A stretch of DNA of 64,000 nt, taken from NCBI GenBank assembly GCA_947498505.1, contig CANMKG010000008.1, positions 62,001 to 126,000 of the forward strand, written 5' to 3'. Under the pieces are notes generated by a model, which saw only the letters and a list, made by a program, of their open reading frames with translations, made no database searches and was not told the DNA's origin. Positions within the stretch are counted from its first letter, which is position 1; each line of letters begins with the position of its first letter. Below, piece after piece: positions 25,388-35,961 of this stretch. This DNA is from an uncultured Maribacter sp. (GTDB lineage Bacteria; Bacteroidota; Bacteroidia; Flavobacteriales; Flavobacteriaceae). A program made the translations under genes and the position numbers.

Positions 25388-28009
25388 ATGACATTCGAAA
25401 AAAAACATAAACTAACATTACCAAAATTAGAATCACTTCTACTCAAAGCCTGCGATGAATTACGAGGCAAAATGGATGCGTCTGAGTATAAAGAGTTCAT
25501 CTTTGGAATGCTTTTTTTAAAACGTGCCAATGATAAGTTTACTGAAGAACGCAAAAAACTAAGAGCAGATTATGAAAAAAGCAATATGCGTGCTGACCTT
25601 ATAAAACGCCAGCTTTCAAATCCTTCAAAATATGATTTCTATGTCCCCCCTATTGCTAGATGGACATTAACTGATGAAGAAAAACAGCAAATAGCCAAAG
25701 ATACGGATGAAGACAATCGAGAATTTAAAGGAATACTTCACTTAAAAAAGAATGTAGGTTCAGGTTTAAACAAAGCACTTCACGCAATTGAAGATGCGAA
25801 ACCTGAAGTTTTTGAAGACGTACTTAAGAATATCAACTATAATCGTAAAGTTGGAAAGAAAACCATTGACGATTCCAAATGGGTGTCTTTCATTGAAAAG
25901 TTTAATGACATTCCTTTAAAAGATGAAGATTTTGAATTCCCAGATTTATTAGGTGCTGCCTACGAATTCTTGATAAAGTATTTTGCCGATAGTGCTGGCA
26001 AAAAAGGCGGGGAATTCTATACGCCTTTTGAGGTAGTTAATTTAATGACCAGAATCCTTGCTCCAAAACAAGGAATGAGCATTTATGACCCAGCAGTTGG
26101 TTCGGGCGGTATGCTCATTCAAGCCAAAGACTTTATTGCAGAAAATGGTGGCAATCCTCGTGACCTTTCCATTTTCGGACAAGAAGATAGCGGAACTACC
26201 TGGGCAATTTGCAAAATGAATATGATTCTGCACGATATCCGCAGTGCAGATATCCGGAATGAAGACACTATTAAAAGTCCAGAACATAAAGATGATGATG
26301 GCAGACTAATGACCTTCGATAGAGTAATTGCCAATCCTCCGTTTTCGCAAAACTACTCTAAAAAGGAAATGAAACATCCCGAACGTTTCCACACCTTTAT
26401 GCCTGAAGGCGGAAAGAAAGCCGATTTTATGTTCGTTCAGCATATGGCAAGTGTATTGAAGAATAACGGAAAAATGGCCGTAGTAATGCCTCATGGTGTG
26501 TTGTTTCGTTCTGGAGATGAAAAAGAATGCAGAGCAAAATTTATTAGCAGGGGAATTTTAGAGGCTATTATTGGCTTGCCATCTGGTTTATTCTATGGTA
26601 CAGGAATCCCCGCCTGTATTATGGTATTCAATAAAAAAGGAGCCAAAGCCAGAAAAGAAATTCTGTTTATAAATGCTGATGCAGAATATAAAGAAGGAAA
26701 AAATCAAAACAAATTACGACCAGAGGATATTGAAAAAATAACTAATACTTATAACGCTAAAGCAGAAATACCTAAATATAGTCGACTCGTTCCTGTAAGT
26801 GAAGTAAAAGAGGAAGATTACAATCTTAACATTCGTAGGTATGTAGATAATTCTCCAGAGCCTGAACCTCAAAATGTAAAAGCGCATTTAAATGGTGGTA
26901 TTCCTCGAGAAGAAGTAGAAGTTCTTAATGAGCAATCTGAAGCTTTATTTGGCTTAAACAAAACCTTGTTTGAAATGAGTAATAAGGAATTTTTAGATTT
27001 CAATAAAGCAGTAGATAGTAAGGACGCTATTAAGGATATAGTTGAAACGAGTGATAATGTGCAACAGAAATATGCCGAATATGAAACCCATATAAATAAT
27101 TGGTGGGATAAGTACCATAATGATTTTGAAAATTTACCTCAAACCAAAAATCCTGCATTACTTCGTAAAAAAGTGATGCCAGCCATTATTGAAGATTTAA
27201 ATCATTTTAATGCTTTAGATGAACATGAAATACGTGGTGCGTTTGCACAATTTTGGGATGAATTAAAATTTGATTTTAAAAGTGTAGCTGCTAGCGGATG
27301 GGGACCAGAATTAATTCCCGAAAAAGATATTTTACAAAGCCAGTTTCCTGAAGTATTAGAGCAAATTGAAAACGATAAAACTCGTATTGCTGAACTAGAA
27401 GGTTTATTTAATACAGCTGAAGAAGAGGATTATGAAGATGAAGATGATACAGGAATCCTGTCTAAAGAAACAGTTAAAGGGTTAAAGGAAAAGTTAAAAA
27501 CACAAAACACTAATATTAGAGCTTTTAAAAAAGAATTAAAGGAACTTAAGTCGGCACTTAAAATATTAGAAAAAAGTGAATCGGCAGATGTAAATGAAAT
27601 AAAATCAATTAAGCAGAAAATTGAGCATCTTGAAAGTGCTCAACTAAAAAAGGCAGAGCAAAAAAAGATAGATGTTAACTCGCAATTAGAAAAGCATAGC
27701 ACCCTAGCTAAAGAGTTGCGTGAGTTAAAAGCTAATATTAAAGCAGCGGAAAATAAAAAAGATGAATTAGTAGACGCTGCACGAGCTCAAATTACAGAAG
27801 AGGAAGCTAAAGTCTTAATACTAGAACGATGGCTCAATACCTTACAATTGCAGTATGGAGGTTATGTAAAAGCCTTTATTAATGATTACATTCTTAAAGT
27901 TCAAAATCTATATTCTAAATATAACGTAACAATAAAGTCTATTCTCAAAAGTAGAGACAATGATGCTAAACAATTAAATAAATTTTTAATGGAATTGGGA
28001 TATGAATAA
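25388..28009 (+). CDS. hsdM: Type I restriction-modification system, methyltransferase subunit with C-terminal extension
   Basis: N6-adenine methylase subunit of a type I RM complex. An N-terminal HsdM_N helical domain (about 5-180) precedes the methylase domain. Motif I is at 234-241 (DPAVGSGG) and catalytic motif IV is NPPF at 316-319, followed by [13 protein letters not shown]. The usual HsdM ends near residue 510. Here about 350 more residues follow, including an acidic patch ([10 protein letters not shown]) and a long coiled-coil region near 690-800. The gene follows hipT by 31 nt and overlaps hsdS by 8 nt. Confidence 0.93.
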   Translation: MTFEKKHKLTLPKLESLLLKACDELRGKMDASEYKEFIFGMLFLKRANDKFTEERKKLRADYEKSNMRADLIKRQLSNPSKYDFYVPPIARWTLTDEEKQQIAKDTDEDNREFKGILHLKKNVGSGLNKALHAIEDAKPEVFEDVLKNINYNRKVGKKTIDDSKWVSFIEKFNDIPLKDEDFEFPDLLGAAYEFLIKYFADSAGKKGGEFYTPFEVVNLMTRILAPKQGMSIYDPAVGSGGMLIQAKDFIAENGGNPRDLSIFGQEDSGTTWAICKMNMILHDIRSADIRNEDTIKSPEHKDDDGRLMTFDRVIANPPFSQNYSKKEMKHPERFHTFMPEGGKKADFMFVQHMASVLKNNGKMAVVMPHGVLFRSGDEKECRAKFISRGILEAIIGLPSGLFYGTGIPACIMVFNKKGAKARKEILFINADAEYKEGKNQNKLRPEDIEKITNTYNAKAEIPKYSRLVPVSEVKEEDYNLNIRRYVDNSPEPEPQNVKAHLNGGIPREEVEVLNEQSEALFGLNKTLFEMSNKEFLDFNKAVDSKDAIKDIVETSDNVQQKYAEYETHINNWWDKYHNDFENLPQTKNPALLRKKVMPAIIEDLNHFNALDEHEIRGAFAQFWDELKFDFKSVAASGWGPELIPEKDILQSQFPEVLEQIENDKTRIAELEGLFNTAEEEDYEDEDDTGILSKETVKGLKEKLKTQNTNIRAFKKELKELKSALKILEKSESADVNEIKSIKQKIEHLESAQLKKAEQKKIDVNSQLEKHSTLAKELRELKANIKAAENKKDELVDAARAQITEEEAKVLILERWLNTLQLQYGGYVKAFINDYILKVQNLYSKYNVTIKSILKSRDNDAKQLNKFLMELGYE

Positions 28010-29246
28010 TTGGGAAGAACTACATATTGGTAATGAAGTAAATCTTCTTTCAGGATGTCCCTTTGATTCTAAAAAATTTAATATCGAAAAGAAAGGGAAA
28101 CCGCTTATCAGGATTCGTGATATTTTAGATTCATCTATTGACACTTATTTCTCTGGGAGTTATCTTGAAACCTTTATCATAAAAAATGGAGATATTTTAG
28201 TTGGTATGGATGGTGATTTTCACGTTGCCAAATGGAAAAATATTGATGCACTATTAAACCAACGAATATTAAAAGTTTATCAGAAAAGAGGTGCAAAAAT
28301 TGATGTTAATTATTTCTATTATTTTTTACAACCATTTCTTAAAAAGGTACATGATATTACTGCTGCTACTACAGTAAAACACCTTTCTACTTATGATATA
28401 ACAAAAGCTTATCAGAAATTTCCAAAAATTGAACAGCAACAAAAAATTGCGAAAATTCTAAATACGATAGATACAGTTATAGAAAAAACAGAAAAAGCTA
28501 TTACCAAATACCAAAACATCAAAAAGGGAATGATGCACGATTTGTTTACACGTGGTATTGATGTGAAAACTGGACAATTACGCTCAAGTTATAAAGATGC
28601 ACCAGAGTTATATAAAGAAAGTGAATTGGGGATGATTCCGAAAGATTGGAGTGCAGAAATTTTTGATGAAGTAACTTTAAAAGTTACTGACAGAGACCAT
28701 TTTACCCCTACATATTTTGACGATGGTATCCCAATCATTTCGCCTAAAGATTTTGATGAAAATGAAAAAATATCTTTTGCTAAATGCAAGTATATTTCTC
28801 TTAAAGCTCATTTATACAATAGAAAGAAAACAGATTTAGAAGTTGACGACCTTGTTTTTACTAGAATTGGGGCAGGATTAGGAAAAGTTTGTTTAGTAGA
28901 ATCTTGGATGCCCGAATTTAGTATTCTTCATAGTGCAAGTATGATAAGAGTAAAAAAAGAAAAGATGTTAGCACCATTTTTAATGGAATATATAAAATCA
29001 GATTTGTTACAACGCCAAATTAAAGTTGAAGTGCAGAGTATTGGTGTCCCAGATTTAGGTTTAGATAAAATAAAAGAGTTTAAGGTTCTTGTACCTAAAC
29101 CTGAAGAACAAAAGGAAATTATAAAAAAGTTTGAATCAATAAATTCAATAATAGAAAAAGAAATTGATAGTCTTAAAAAACATCAAAAAATAAAGAAAGG
29201 GTTAATGCAAGATTTATTAACCGGTAAGATAGAAGTAAAAGTTTAA
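28002..29246 (+). CDS. hsdS: Type I restriction-modification system, specificity subunit
   Basis: 414 residues with the two-fold HsdS design. TRD1 is at about 1-130, followed by a conserved helix with [24 protein letters not shown] and [17 protein letters not shown]2 is at about 215-350, followed by a second helix with [14 protein letters not shown] and [13 protein letters not shown]. It should recognise a bipartite DNA site. The first TRD region is short. The ATG lies inside the end of hsdM. The recognition sequence cannot be deduced. Confidence 0.93.
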   Translation: MNNWEELHIGNEVNLLSGCPFDSKKFNIEKKGKPLIRIRDILDSSIDTYFSGSYLETFIIKNGDILVGMDGDFHVAKWKNIDALLNQRILKVYQKRGAKIDVNYFYYFLQPFLKKVHDITAATTVKHLSTYDITKAYQKFPKIEQQQKIAKILNTIDTVIEKTEKAITKYQNIKKGMMHDLFTRGIDVKTGQLRSSYKDAPELYKESELGMIPKDWSAEIFDEVTLKVTDRDHFTPTYFDDGIPIISPKDFDENEKISFAKCKYISLKAHLYNRKKTDLEVDDLVFTRIGAGLGKVCLVESWMPEFSILHSASMIRVKKEKMLAPFLMEYIKSDLLQRQIKVEVQSIGVPDLGLDKIKEFKVLVPKPEEQKEIIKKFESINSIIEKEIDSLKKHQKIKKGLMQDLLTGKIEVKV

Positions 29247-29257
29247 GCATAATATAA

Positions 29258-30181
29258 ATGTTTGATTTTAATTTAATAGTTCAAGAAGCAGAAGAAATAA
29301 CCAGTTTTTGGTCTTTTTCTCAAAATTGGTTTGATATTCTCTCATTAGTATTAACCATATTAAGTTTATGGTTAGCGTTCTATTTAGGTGAGCGAGGTTA
29401 TAAAAGAGATAAAAAAGATAAAGCCAAAGAGCAGAAGGAACTTATAAAATCTGAAGTTAAACTGTTTGAAAATAGCCTAGGGCAGCTAAACCTAGCAATA
29501 GACAGCCAATTAAAAGGGCTCAACAAATACAAAGAAGAACAAAATTTCAGCTTAGAATTTAATCCTGATGTGCAAGTCGATTTCTTAAAATTTATAGATG
29601 TGAAGCATATTTATGAAGCAATCGGATTCAGGAAAAAAAATGGTATAGGAAAAGTAAACAGTCTTTTTGCAGCACTATACTCTTTAAACGATTTTCGACA
29701 TTCATTGAGGGATTCCGTAAGGACATATATTTCAAGATATACCACATTAGAAAAAAGGTTCTACTTGTATAGGAAGCTGATGTATAAAATGTTACATGAA
29801 ATATGTAATAAAAGAGCAATTGATATACAACCAGCAGCAGGTGGATTAAACATAAATTTTGGTGACAACCATTTTGCCAGAGACTTTTTTAGGTTAAATC
29901 AGAGTGTTTTAAATAACCCTGAACTATTAAATGAAAATCAGATAGTTATTAGACCAAAATTAATTGAATTATTTATCATTCCGCTTATAGAATTAAGCAA
30001 ACAACACATTCCGTTAAATGCAGATGCTATTGAAATTGCAGATATGGCTAACGAGGTAAATTCAGCATGGATTGACATGGAAGCAATTACGCAATCGCAC
30101 TTTGGTGAAATTGAAGGGCATATAAATAGCTTAGAAAAAGTAAAAAAAGAGATTACAACATTTTTAGAATTGAATAAGTAG
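29258..30181 (+). CDS. Membrane-anchored protein of unknown function inside the restriction operon
   Basis: 307 residues; I do not recognise a family. One transmembrane helix is at about 25-44 (FDILSLVLTILSLWLAFYLG), followed at once by a basic stretch (ERGYKRDKKDKAKEQKE) that should sit in the cytoplasm, then a long, mainly helical cytoplasmic domain. No catalytic motif is obvious. It lies 11 nt after hsdS and 1 nt before the GmrSD-like gene, so it is cotranscribed with the restriction genes. It might anchor or sense at the membrane, or be a separate anti-phage effector; this is conjecture. Confidence 0.75.
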   Translation: MFDFNLIVQEAEEITSFWSFSQNWFDILSLVLTILSLWLAFYLGERGYKRDKKDKAKEQKELIKSEVKLFENSLGQLNLAIDSQLKGLNKYKEEQNFSLEFNPDVQVDFLKFIDVKHIYEAIGFRKKNGIGKVNSLFAALYSLNDFRHSLRDSVRTYISRYTTLEKRFYLYRKLMYKMLHEICNKRAIDIQPAAGGLNINFGDNHFARDFFRLNQSVLNNPELLNENQIVIRPKLIELFIIPLIELSKQHIPLNADAIEIADMANEVNSAWIDMEAITQSHFGEIEGHINSLEKVKKEITTFLELNK

Positions 30182-30182
30182 A

Positions 30183-32027
30183 ATGAATATTACGAATACA
30201 GAAATAGATATCAAGAAGTTAATTGAACTAGCCTATAATGAGGAAATCTGGCTACCAGAATTTCAACGGCCTTTTGTATGGGATAAAAACCAAGTAAGAT
30301 TGCTTATTGATAGCTTGTATCGTAATTATACTATTAGCTCAATACTTGTTTGGAAAGGTGGAGATGAATTAGCAAGAAGAGCTGTAGGAGCTCGGGTAAA
30401 AGACATTAAAATCCCGCAAAACAAACCTGAAGATGTTACTTATTTGCTTGATGGACAACAACGGACTACAGCTTTAACTTTAGCTTTCACTGACAAAGCA
30501 ATTTTTAAGGGAAACAATAGTAAAAAGAAAGAAAAGGTTTCACTCTATTGGGATTCAGAATACAATGGAGATGATGCTGAATTAAAATGGGTTTTCGATG
30601 ATGAAAAGATAGATAATATCGATAATCCAAAAGAACCATTTATGCTAAAGGAATTCACAGAAGGAGACCTATATGCAACTTTTGGTTCTCGATTTGTAAA
30701 AATTAAACACGCCTATTCTTTTGATGATGTTATTGTTGAAAAGTGGTTTGATATTTCGCAAGAAAAGGAAGAAATTAAAATGCTTCGTTTCAAAAACGAC
30801 TATAACAAGAAGTTAAAAGTACTTGAGACAACTATCCTTTCAAGAAAGGTTTATGATATAGAACAAAAAGGAACTTTAGAACAAGTTTTAGAGGTGTTTG
30901 AACGTATTAACACTAAAAACACCAAGCTTTCTATTTTTGATATTATGGTAGCCAAAACGTACAGAAAATTTGATGAAGGATATTTTGATTTACGTTCATA
31001 TTACAAAGTCATCAAGTATAAAGGACATGTTAAAAATGACTATTTCCAAAATCTTGAAACCATTGATTTAGATACCGTAAATCTTCCTGTAGATGATAGC
31101 GATATGCTTCAATTATCGATGATAATATTGAACAAGAAATTCAAAGGAAGTGAAATTCTAAAGCTGAATACAAACCAGTTGATGGCAAATACAAAATTGC
31201 TTCACGATAAATTTGCAACATTGGTTCAGTTTATGGACCAAAATTTTAATATTGAAGTTACCGAACTAAGGCGATATAACCCTTTATTAAAGTTTTTAGC
31301 TGGAGCTATTTCTCACTTTGATTCTAGAGAATTAAAGCACAATGAATTCTTAAAAACCTATTTCTGGAATACCCTTCTTAAAAATCGTTATCCAGGTGCC
31401 CAAAGTGAACGTATTGCAAAGGACTTCGATTTACTGATTGACTCCAAAATTTCCCTAAGTGAGAAATTAGACAAGATGATTAATGAAAATACGAGAAACT
31501 TCAACAACTTGGAAAACACTTCTACAGATAATATTAAATTGATTGATGCCCACTACTCTAATAGAAGTCAGCAAGTCTATAGAGGAATGTTATTACTGCT
31601 AAAATCAAAGAATACGAAAGACTTCTATAATGGTTTTACTCCATTAAAAGATGTTATCAACGAGAATAAACTCGAAGAACATCATATTTTCCCAAAACGT
31701 TCAGCACTAGGGAAAGAAATTACCAAAAGATATGAGAATCATAAGTATGATGATATCATTAACAACATAGCAAATGTTGCTTTAGTCACTAAAGAGACTA
31801 ATAACAAACGTATAGGTTCAAAATTACCAAGTGTTTATATTACTGAATTTGAAAAAGCGTATAAAGACTCAAAAAAATATGGAGAATTTATTGAGATTAT
31901 GGAATCTCAGTTTATCTCCCCAGATATGATTGAACTCTTAAAAAACGATAATTTTGATGAGTTCATTGTAGAACGAACGAAATTATTACATCAACAGATT
32001 GAAGAATTATGTAAAATAAAGGAATAA
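30183..32027 (+). CDS. GmrSD-like DUF262 / DUF1524 (HNH) protein, putative type IV restriction enzyme
   Basis: 614 residues. The N-terminal DUF262 (ParB/Srx-like) domain shows LPEFQRPFVWDKNQVRLLIDS and the nucleotide-binding signature D90-G-Q-Q-R-T-T. The C-terminal DUF1524 HNH nuclease domain shows EEHHIFPK (H500, H501) and NKRIGSKLPSVY. These two domains make up GmrS and GmrD, which cleave glucosylated hydroxymethylcytosine DNA. Here they are fused, as in many homologues. It sits between hsdS and hsdR, separated by 3 nt from hsdR. It would add defence against modified phage DNA; that role is inferred. Confidence 0.88.
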   Translation: MNITNTEIDIKKLIELAYNEEIWLPEFQRPFVWDKNQVRLLIDSLYRNYTISSILVWKGGDELARRAVGARVKDIKIPQNKPEDVTYLLDGQQRTTALTLAFTDKAIFKGNNSKKKEKVSLYWDSEYNGDDAELKWVFDDEKIDNIDNPKEPFMLKEFTEGDLYATFGSRFVKIKHAYSFDDVIVEKWFDISQEKEEIKMLRFKNDYNKKLKVLETTILSRKVYDIEQKGTLEQVLEVFERINTKNTKLSIFDIMVAKTYRKFDEGYFDLRSYYKVIKYKGHVKNDYFQNLETIDLDTVNLPVDDSDMLQLSMIILNKKFKGSEILKLNTNQLMANTKLLHDKFATLVQFMDQNFNIEVTELRRYNPLLKFLAGAISHFDSRELKHNEFLKTYFWNTLLKNRYPGAQSERIAKDFDLLIDSKISLSEKLDKMINENTRNFNNLENTSTDNIKLIDAHYSNRSQQVYRGMLLLLKSKNTKDFYNGFTPLKDVINENKLEEHHIFPKRSALGKEITKRYENHKYDDIINNIANVALVTKETNNKRIGSKLPSVYITEFEKAYKDSKKYGEFIEIMESQFISPDMIELLKNDNFDEFIVERTKLLHQQIEELCKIKE

Positions 32028-32030
32028 AGA

Positions 32031-35000
32031 ATGTCTGAATATCACTTTGTAGAAAAACCATTTTTAGACCAATTAGAACAGTTGGGATGGAAATGTATCG
32101 ACCAAGGTCTTGGAATTCCCAAAGACCCAACAAAAAGCTTCCGTACATCATTTAAAGAGGTCGCTTTAAAAGAGCAGTTTTTACAAAGCGTAAAGAACAT
32201 TAATACCTCTAATGGTAAAGAATGGCTAACAGACCGGCAGTTAGAAGAATTATTTGCTGAAATTACTGAACACTCAACAAAAAATTTACTAGAAGTCAAT
32301 AAGACTATTTTCGAACTACTTGTTAACGGAACTACTGTAGATAAAAATGAAATATCAGGAGAAGAATTTCCTAAAGTTCAATTTATCGATTTTAAAAAGT
32401 CTAGTCGCAATAGTTTTATTGCTATAAACCAATTCCGAATTGACACTCCTGTTACCCCTAAAGGATTTATTATTCCTGATATTGTATTATTCATTAACGG
32501 ACTGCCTCTGGTTGTCGTTGAATGTAAAGACCAAAATGAATATACTGCTAACCCTTTAATTGAAGCTTACAAACAACTCAGACGTTATAGTAATCAACGT
32601 ATTGAAACACAAGAAGCAGGTTTAAAAGAGGGCGAGGAGCGACTATTTCATTTCAATCAATTGTGTATTGCTACTTATGGTGATGATGCTACTTATGGAA
32701 CAATCACTTCTACAGACCAATACTATTTAAACTGGAAAGATATTTATCCAAAAGCTATAAAGACATATAATTCTCCATTAGGTAAAGAGCGCAGACAAGA
32801 ACAACTTATTCAAGGAATGTTGTCTAAAGATAATTTACTGGATTTACTTCAAAACTTTACACTTTTCATGGAAGTTAGCGAAGGAAAGGAGATAAAAATA
32901 GTAAGTAGATATCAGCAGTTTAGAGCTGTGCAAAAAATTAAAGAGCGATTGCTTAATGGAGAAACACCCAAAGAACGTTCGGGTGTTATTTGGCATACCC
33001 AAGGTTCTGGTAAATCGCTCACAATGGTATTTCTTATTAGAAAAATAAGAACCATTTCTGCTATAAGTGACTATAAAATTATCATTATAAACGACAGAAC
33101 AGACCTAGAAGAACAACTTGGAAATACAGCACGCTACACTGGTGAAAAAGTTGATTACGTTTCTAGAATAGGAGAATTGAAACCGAAATTATCTTCTGAT
33201 AATTCTAATATTACAATGGTGATGTTACAGAAATTTCAGGAACGTGACACATACCAAACACCTAACTATATCCTAGACAAAGTAGCCGAACCTATACCAA
33301 AATATGGAGACTTTGGTATTGTAAATACGTCAGATAGAATTTTGATTCTTCAAGACGAAAGTCATAGAACAGTTAACTCCGATTTAGGAGATAATATGTT
33401 TGCAGCATTCCCTAATTCTACTAAAATTGCCTTTACAGGAACACCACTAATTACAGATAGACATAAAACCAAAACCGTTGACCGTTTTGGAGATTATATT
33501 GATAAATACAAACTTCAAGATGCCGTTGATGATGGCGCTACAGTTCAGATTCTTTATGAAGGAAAGACTGCGGATACGGCTTTGAATGAAAAAGCGCTAT
33601 TTGACAAAAAATTTGAAGACTTATTTAAAGAGCGAACAGAAGAAGAACTTCTAGCCATTAAAAAGAAATATGGAACCTATGGAGATATTCTTGAAGCAGA
33701 AGAACGCATCAAGTTAATCGCTAAAGATATGGTTGACCATTATGTTACAAATATTCTCCCTAATGCATTTAAAGCACAAGTGGTTTGTTCATCCAAATTA
33801 GCTGCTGTTAGATATAAAAAGTACATTGATATAGCATTAAAAGAAATAATTGAGCAAAAAGAAGTTGCAGATGACTATGATGCAGAATCACTAAAAAAAC
33901 TGAAATTTTTAAAATCAGCCGTTATAGTTTCTAGCGATGACACAAATGAATTAGCAGAAATCACACAGGCTAGAAAGGATTCTAAAGCATTAAATGCGGT
34001 TGAGAATTTTAAAAAGAAAATAAATTATGAAGAACCAAATACGGGAATAGCTTTTATAGTTGTTTGTGATATGTTACTGACTGGATTTGACGCACCAATT
34101 GAACAAATAATGTATCTCGACAAGAGACTTAAAGAACATAATCTTTTACAAGCCATCGCGAGAGTGAATCGAATATATACTGAGAAAAACAGAGGTTATA
34201 TAGTTGATTATATTGGGCTAGCAAACAACCTAAAAGATGCCTTATCTATTTATGGAGGTGATGCTTTTGACGAGGTAATGCAGGGAATGAAGGATATTGA
34301 AACCGAAGTTCCTATACTTGAAAGTAGATATAGACGTTTGTTACAATTATTTAAAGACAATAAGGTTGTTTACTTTGAGGAATTTGTTAATCAAAAAATT
34401 AAAGACAAACTAGAAGAGTATAATATTTTAGAAGCTGCAATTGATTTGATGCAAGACATTAAACTAAGGGCAAACTTCACAACGTTTCTCAAAGCATTTC
34501 AAGAAAGTATGGATATCATACTCCCTAATGAAGCAGCAACACCTTATAAAATTCCCGCAAAGCGATTTGGCTATTTATTAGTCAAAACAAAAGAACGCTA
34601 TAAGGATGACACTCTCGATATTGCTGGTGCAGGCAACAAGATAAAAAGACTGGTAAATGAGCATTTGATTAGCTTAGGTATAAATCCCAAAATCCCTCCT
34701 ACTGAACTATTCTCATCTAATTTTATTGAAGAACTAGATAAGAACAAAACTGCAAAAGCTAAGGCAAGTGAGATGGAGCACGCAACTCGTAAGCACATTA
34801 AAGTTAATCTAGCTGACGACCCCGTGTTCTATAAAACAATGAGCGAGAAACTCGATTCAATCATTCAATCTCATTGGGAAGACTGGGATGCTATTCTTGA
34901 AGGGTTAATTGACTTAAGAGCAGATATAGAAGCTGGAAGAAAAGAAAGCTCTATTGAAGGTGTTTCTGTTGAAGAAGCTCCGTTTTATGACCTTATAATC

Positions 35001-35285
35001 GATATAGCCTACGGCAAGGAAGCCACTAATGAAGTGATGCATCAGTTAAAACCAGTAATCACTCAAATACTTCCACTAGTTAAAAAGGAAATTAGAATTG
35101 CAAGATTTTGGAAAAAGAAAGATGAAGTTGAAAAATTAAAAGGGAAAATAGAAGACATAATTCTTGTAATCGCTGGGGAATTAAATTTAGACCCTGTAAT
35201 AGATAAAACCGATAAAATTGTTTCAGAAATCTTAGCATTAGCAAAAAAAAGACATCACAATCTATTAAATGATGACAACTTATAA
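32031..35285 (+). CDS. hsdR: Type I restriction-modification system, restriction/translocase subunit
   Basis: 1084 residues, normal for HsdR. The N-terminal PD-(D/E)xK nuclease has D150 (PDIVLF) and E164-x-K166 (VVECK). The SF2 translocase has Walker A at 325-329 (GSGKS), the DExH box at 442-445 (DESH), TGTP in KIAFTGTPL, and the second RecA domain with DMLLTGFDAP and ARVNR. A helical C-terminal domain for complex assembly follows. Its 3' end overlaps the YgjP-like gene by 17 nt. All key residues are present. Confidence 0.95.
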   Translation: MSEYHFVEKPFLDQLEQLGWKCIDQGLGIPKDPTKSFRTSFKEVALKEQFLQSVKNINTSNGKEWLTDRQLEELFAEITEHSTKNLLEVNKTIFELLVNGTTVDKNEISGEEFPKVQFIDFKKSSRNSFIAINQFRIDTPVTPKGFIIPDIVLFINGLPLVVVECKDQNEYTANPLIEAYKQLRRYSNQRIETQEAGLKEGEERLFHFNQLCIATYGDDATYGTITSTDQYYLNWKDIYPKAIKTYNSPLGKERRQEQLIQGMLSKDNLLDLLQNFTLFMEVSEGKEIKIVSRYQQFRAVQKIKERLLNGETPKERSGVIWHTQGSGKSLTMVFLIRKIRTISAISDYKIIIINDRTDLEEQLGNTARYTGEKVDYVSRIGELKPKLSSDNSNITMVMLQKFQERDTYQTPNYILDKVAEPIPKYGDFGIVNTSDRILILQDESHRTVNSDLGDNMFAAFPNSTKIAFTGTPLITDRHKTKTVDRFGDYIDKYKLQDAVDDGATVQILYEGKTADTALNEKALFDKKFEDLFKERTEEELLAIKKKYGTYGDILEAEERIKLIAKDMVDHYVTNILPNAFKAQVVCSSKLAAVRYKKYIDIALKEIIEQKEVADDYDAESLKKLKFLKSAVIVSSDDTNELAEITQARKDSKALNAVENFKKKINYEEPNTGIAFIVVCDMLLTGFDAPIEQIMYLDKRLKEHNLLQAIARVNRIYTEKNRGYIVDYIGLANNLKDALSIYGGDAFDEVMQGMKDIETEVPILESRYRRLLQLFKDNKVVYFEEFVNQKIKDKLEEYNILEAAIDLMQDIKLRANFTTFLKAFQESMDIILPNEAATPYKIPAKRFGYLLVKTKERYKDDTLDIAGAGNKIKRLVNEHLISLGINPKIPPTELFSSNFIEELDKNKTAKAKASEMEHATRKHIKVNLADDPVFYKTMSEKLDSIIQSHWEDWDAILEGLIDLRADIEAGRKESSIEGVSVEEAPFYDLIIDIAYGKEATNEVMHQLKPVITQILPLVKKEIRIARFWKKKDEVEKLKGKIEDIILVIAGELNLDPVIDKTDKIVSEILALAKKRHHNLLNDDNL

Positions 35286-35961
35286 ATACAAAGACATAGA
35301 ATATGCTCTTAAAAAGAGTAAACGAAAAACTTCCAGCATTTACATTGAACGTGATGGGAGCATTTCTGTGTTAGTGCCTAATAAATTGTCTCATGCAGAA
35401 ATAGAAAATATTCTTGAAAAAAAGCGATATAAAATCTACAGTCATCTTGCTGAGTGGGAAGATGCTAATACTAGCAAAGTATATAGAGAATTTGTTAGTG
35501 GAGAAGGCTTCTATTATCTAGGTAGAACTTACAAATTAGAAATTGTGGACGCACAAGATGCTCCTTTAAAGCTTAAAAACGGTCATTTTCAACTAAGAAA
35601 AAAAGACCTCTCTAAAGCGAAAGAGCATTTTATAGGTTTCTATAAAGAGAAAGGCAAGAATAAAATAAACGAACGTGTAAATTATTGGAAAAAGCTTCTC
35701 AATGTGGAGCCACATGGGATTAGGATTATGGAACTTCAAAACAGATGGGGTTCCTGCACAGAGAAAGGAAATGTTAATTTTCATTGGAAATCTATAATGA
35801 CACCTTTAACAATCATTGATTATATAGTTGCCCATGAATTAACTCATTTGATTCATCCAAATCATTCAGAATCTTTTTGGTTAGAACTTGATAAGGTAAT
35901 GCCAGATTATCATCAGCGAAAATCTTGGTTAAAAGTACACGGTGCTGGAATGGATTTATAA
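35269..35961 (+). CDS. YgjP-like metal-dependent hydrolase (DUF45, M48-like)
   Basis: 230 residues of the YgjP/DUF45 family of zinc metallopeptidase-like proteins. The zinc motif H189-E-L-T-H193 sits in VAHELTHLIHPNHSESFW, preceded by the family's NRWGSCTEKGNVNFHWK. Members are often encoded at the end of type I restriction operons, as here. The real substrate is unknown. It overlaps hsdR by 17 nt and is the last gene of the nine-gene unit. Confidence 0.88.
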   Translation: MMTTYKYKDIEYALKKSKRKTSSIYIERDGSISVLVPNKLSHAEIENILEKKRYKIYSHLAEWEDANTSKVYREFVSGEGFYYLGRTYKLEIVDAQDAPLKLKNGHFQLRKKDLSKAKEHFIGFYKEKGKNKINERVNYWKKLLNVEPHGIRIMELQNRWGSCTEKGNVNFHWKSIMTPLTIIDYIVAHELTHLIHPNHSESFWLELDKVMPDYHQRKSWLKVHGAGMDL

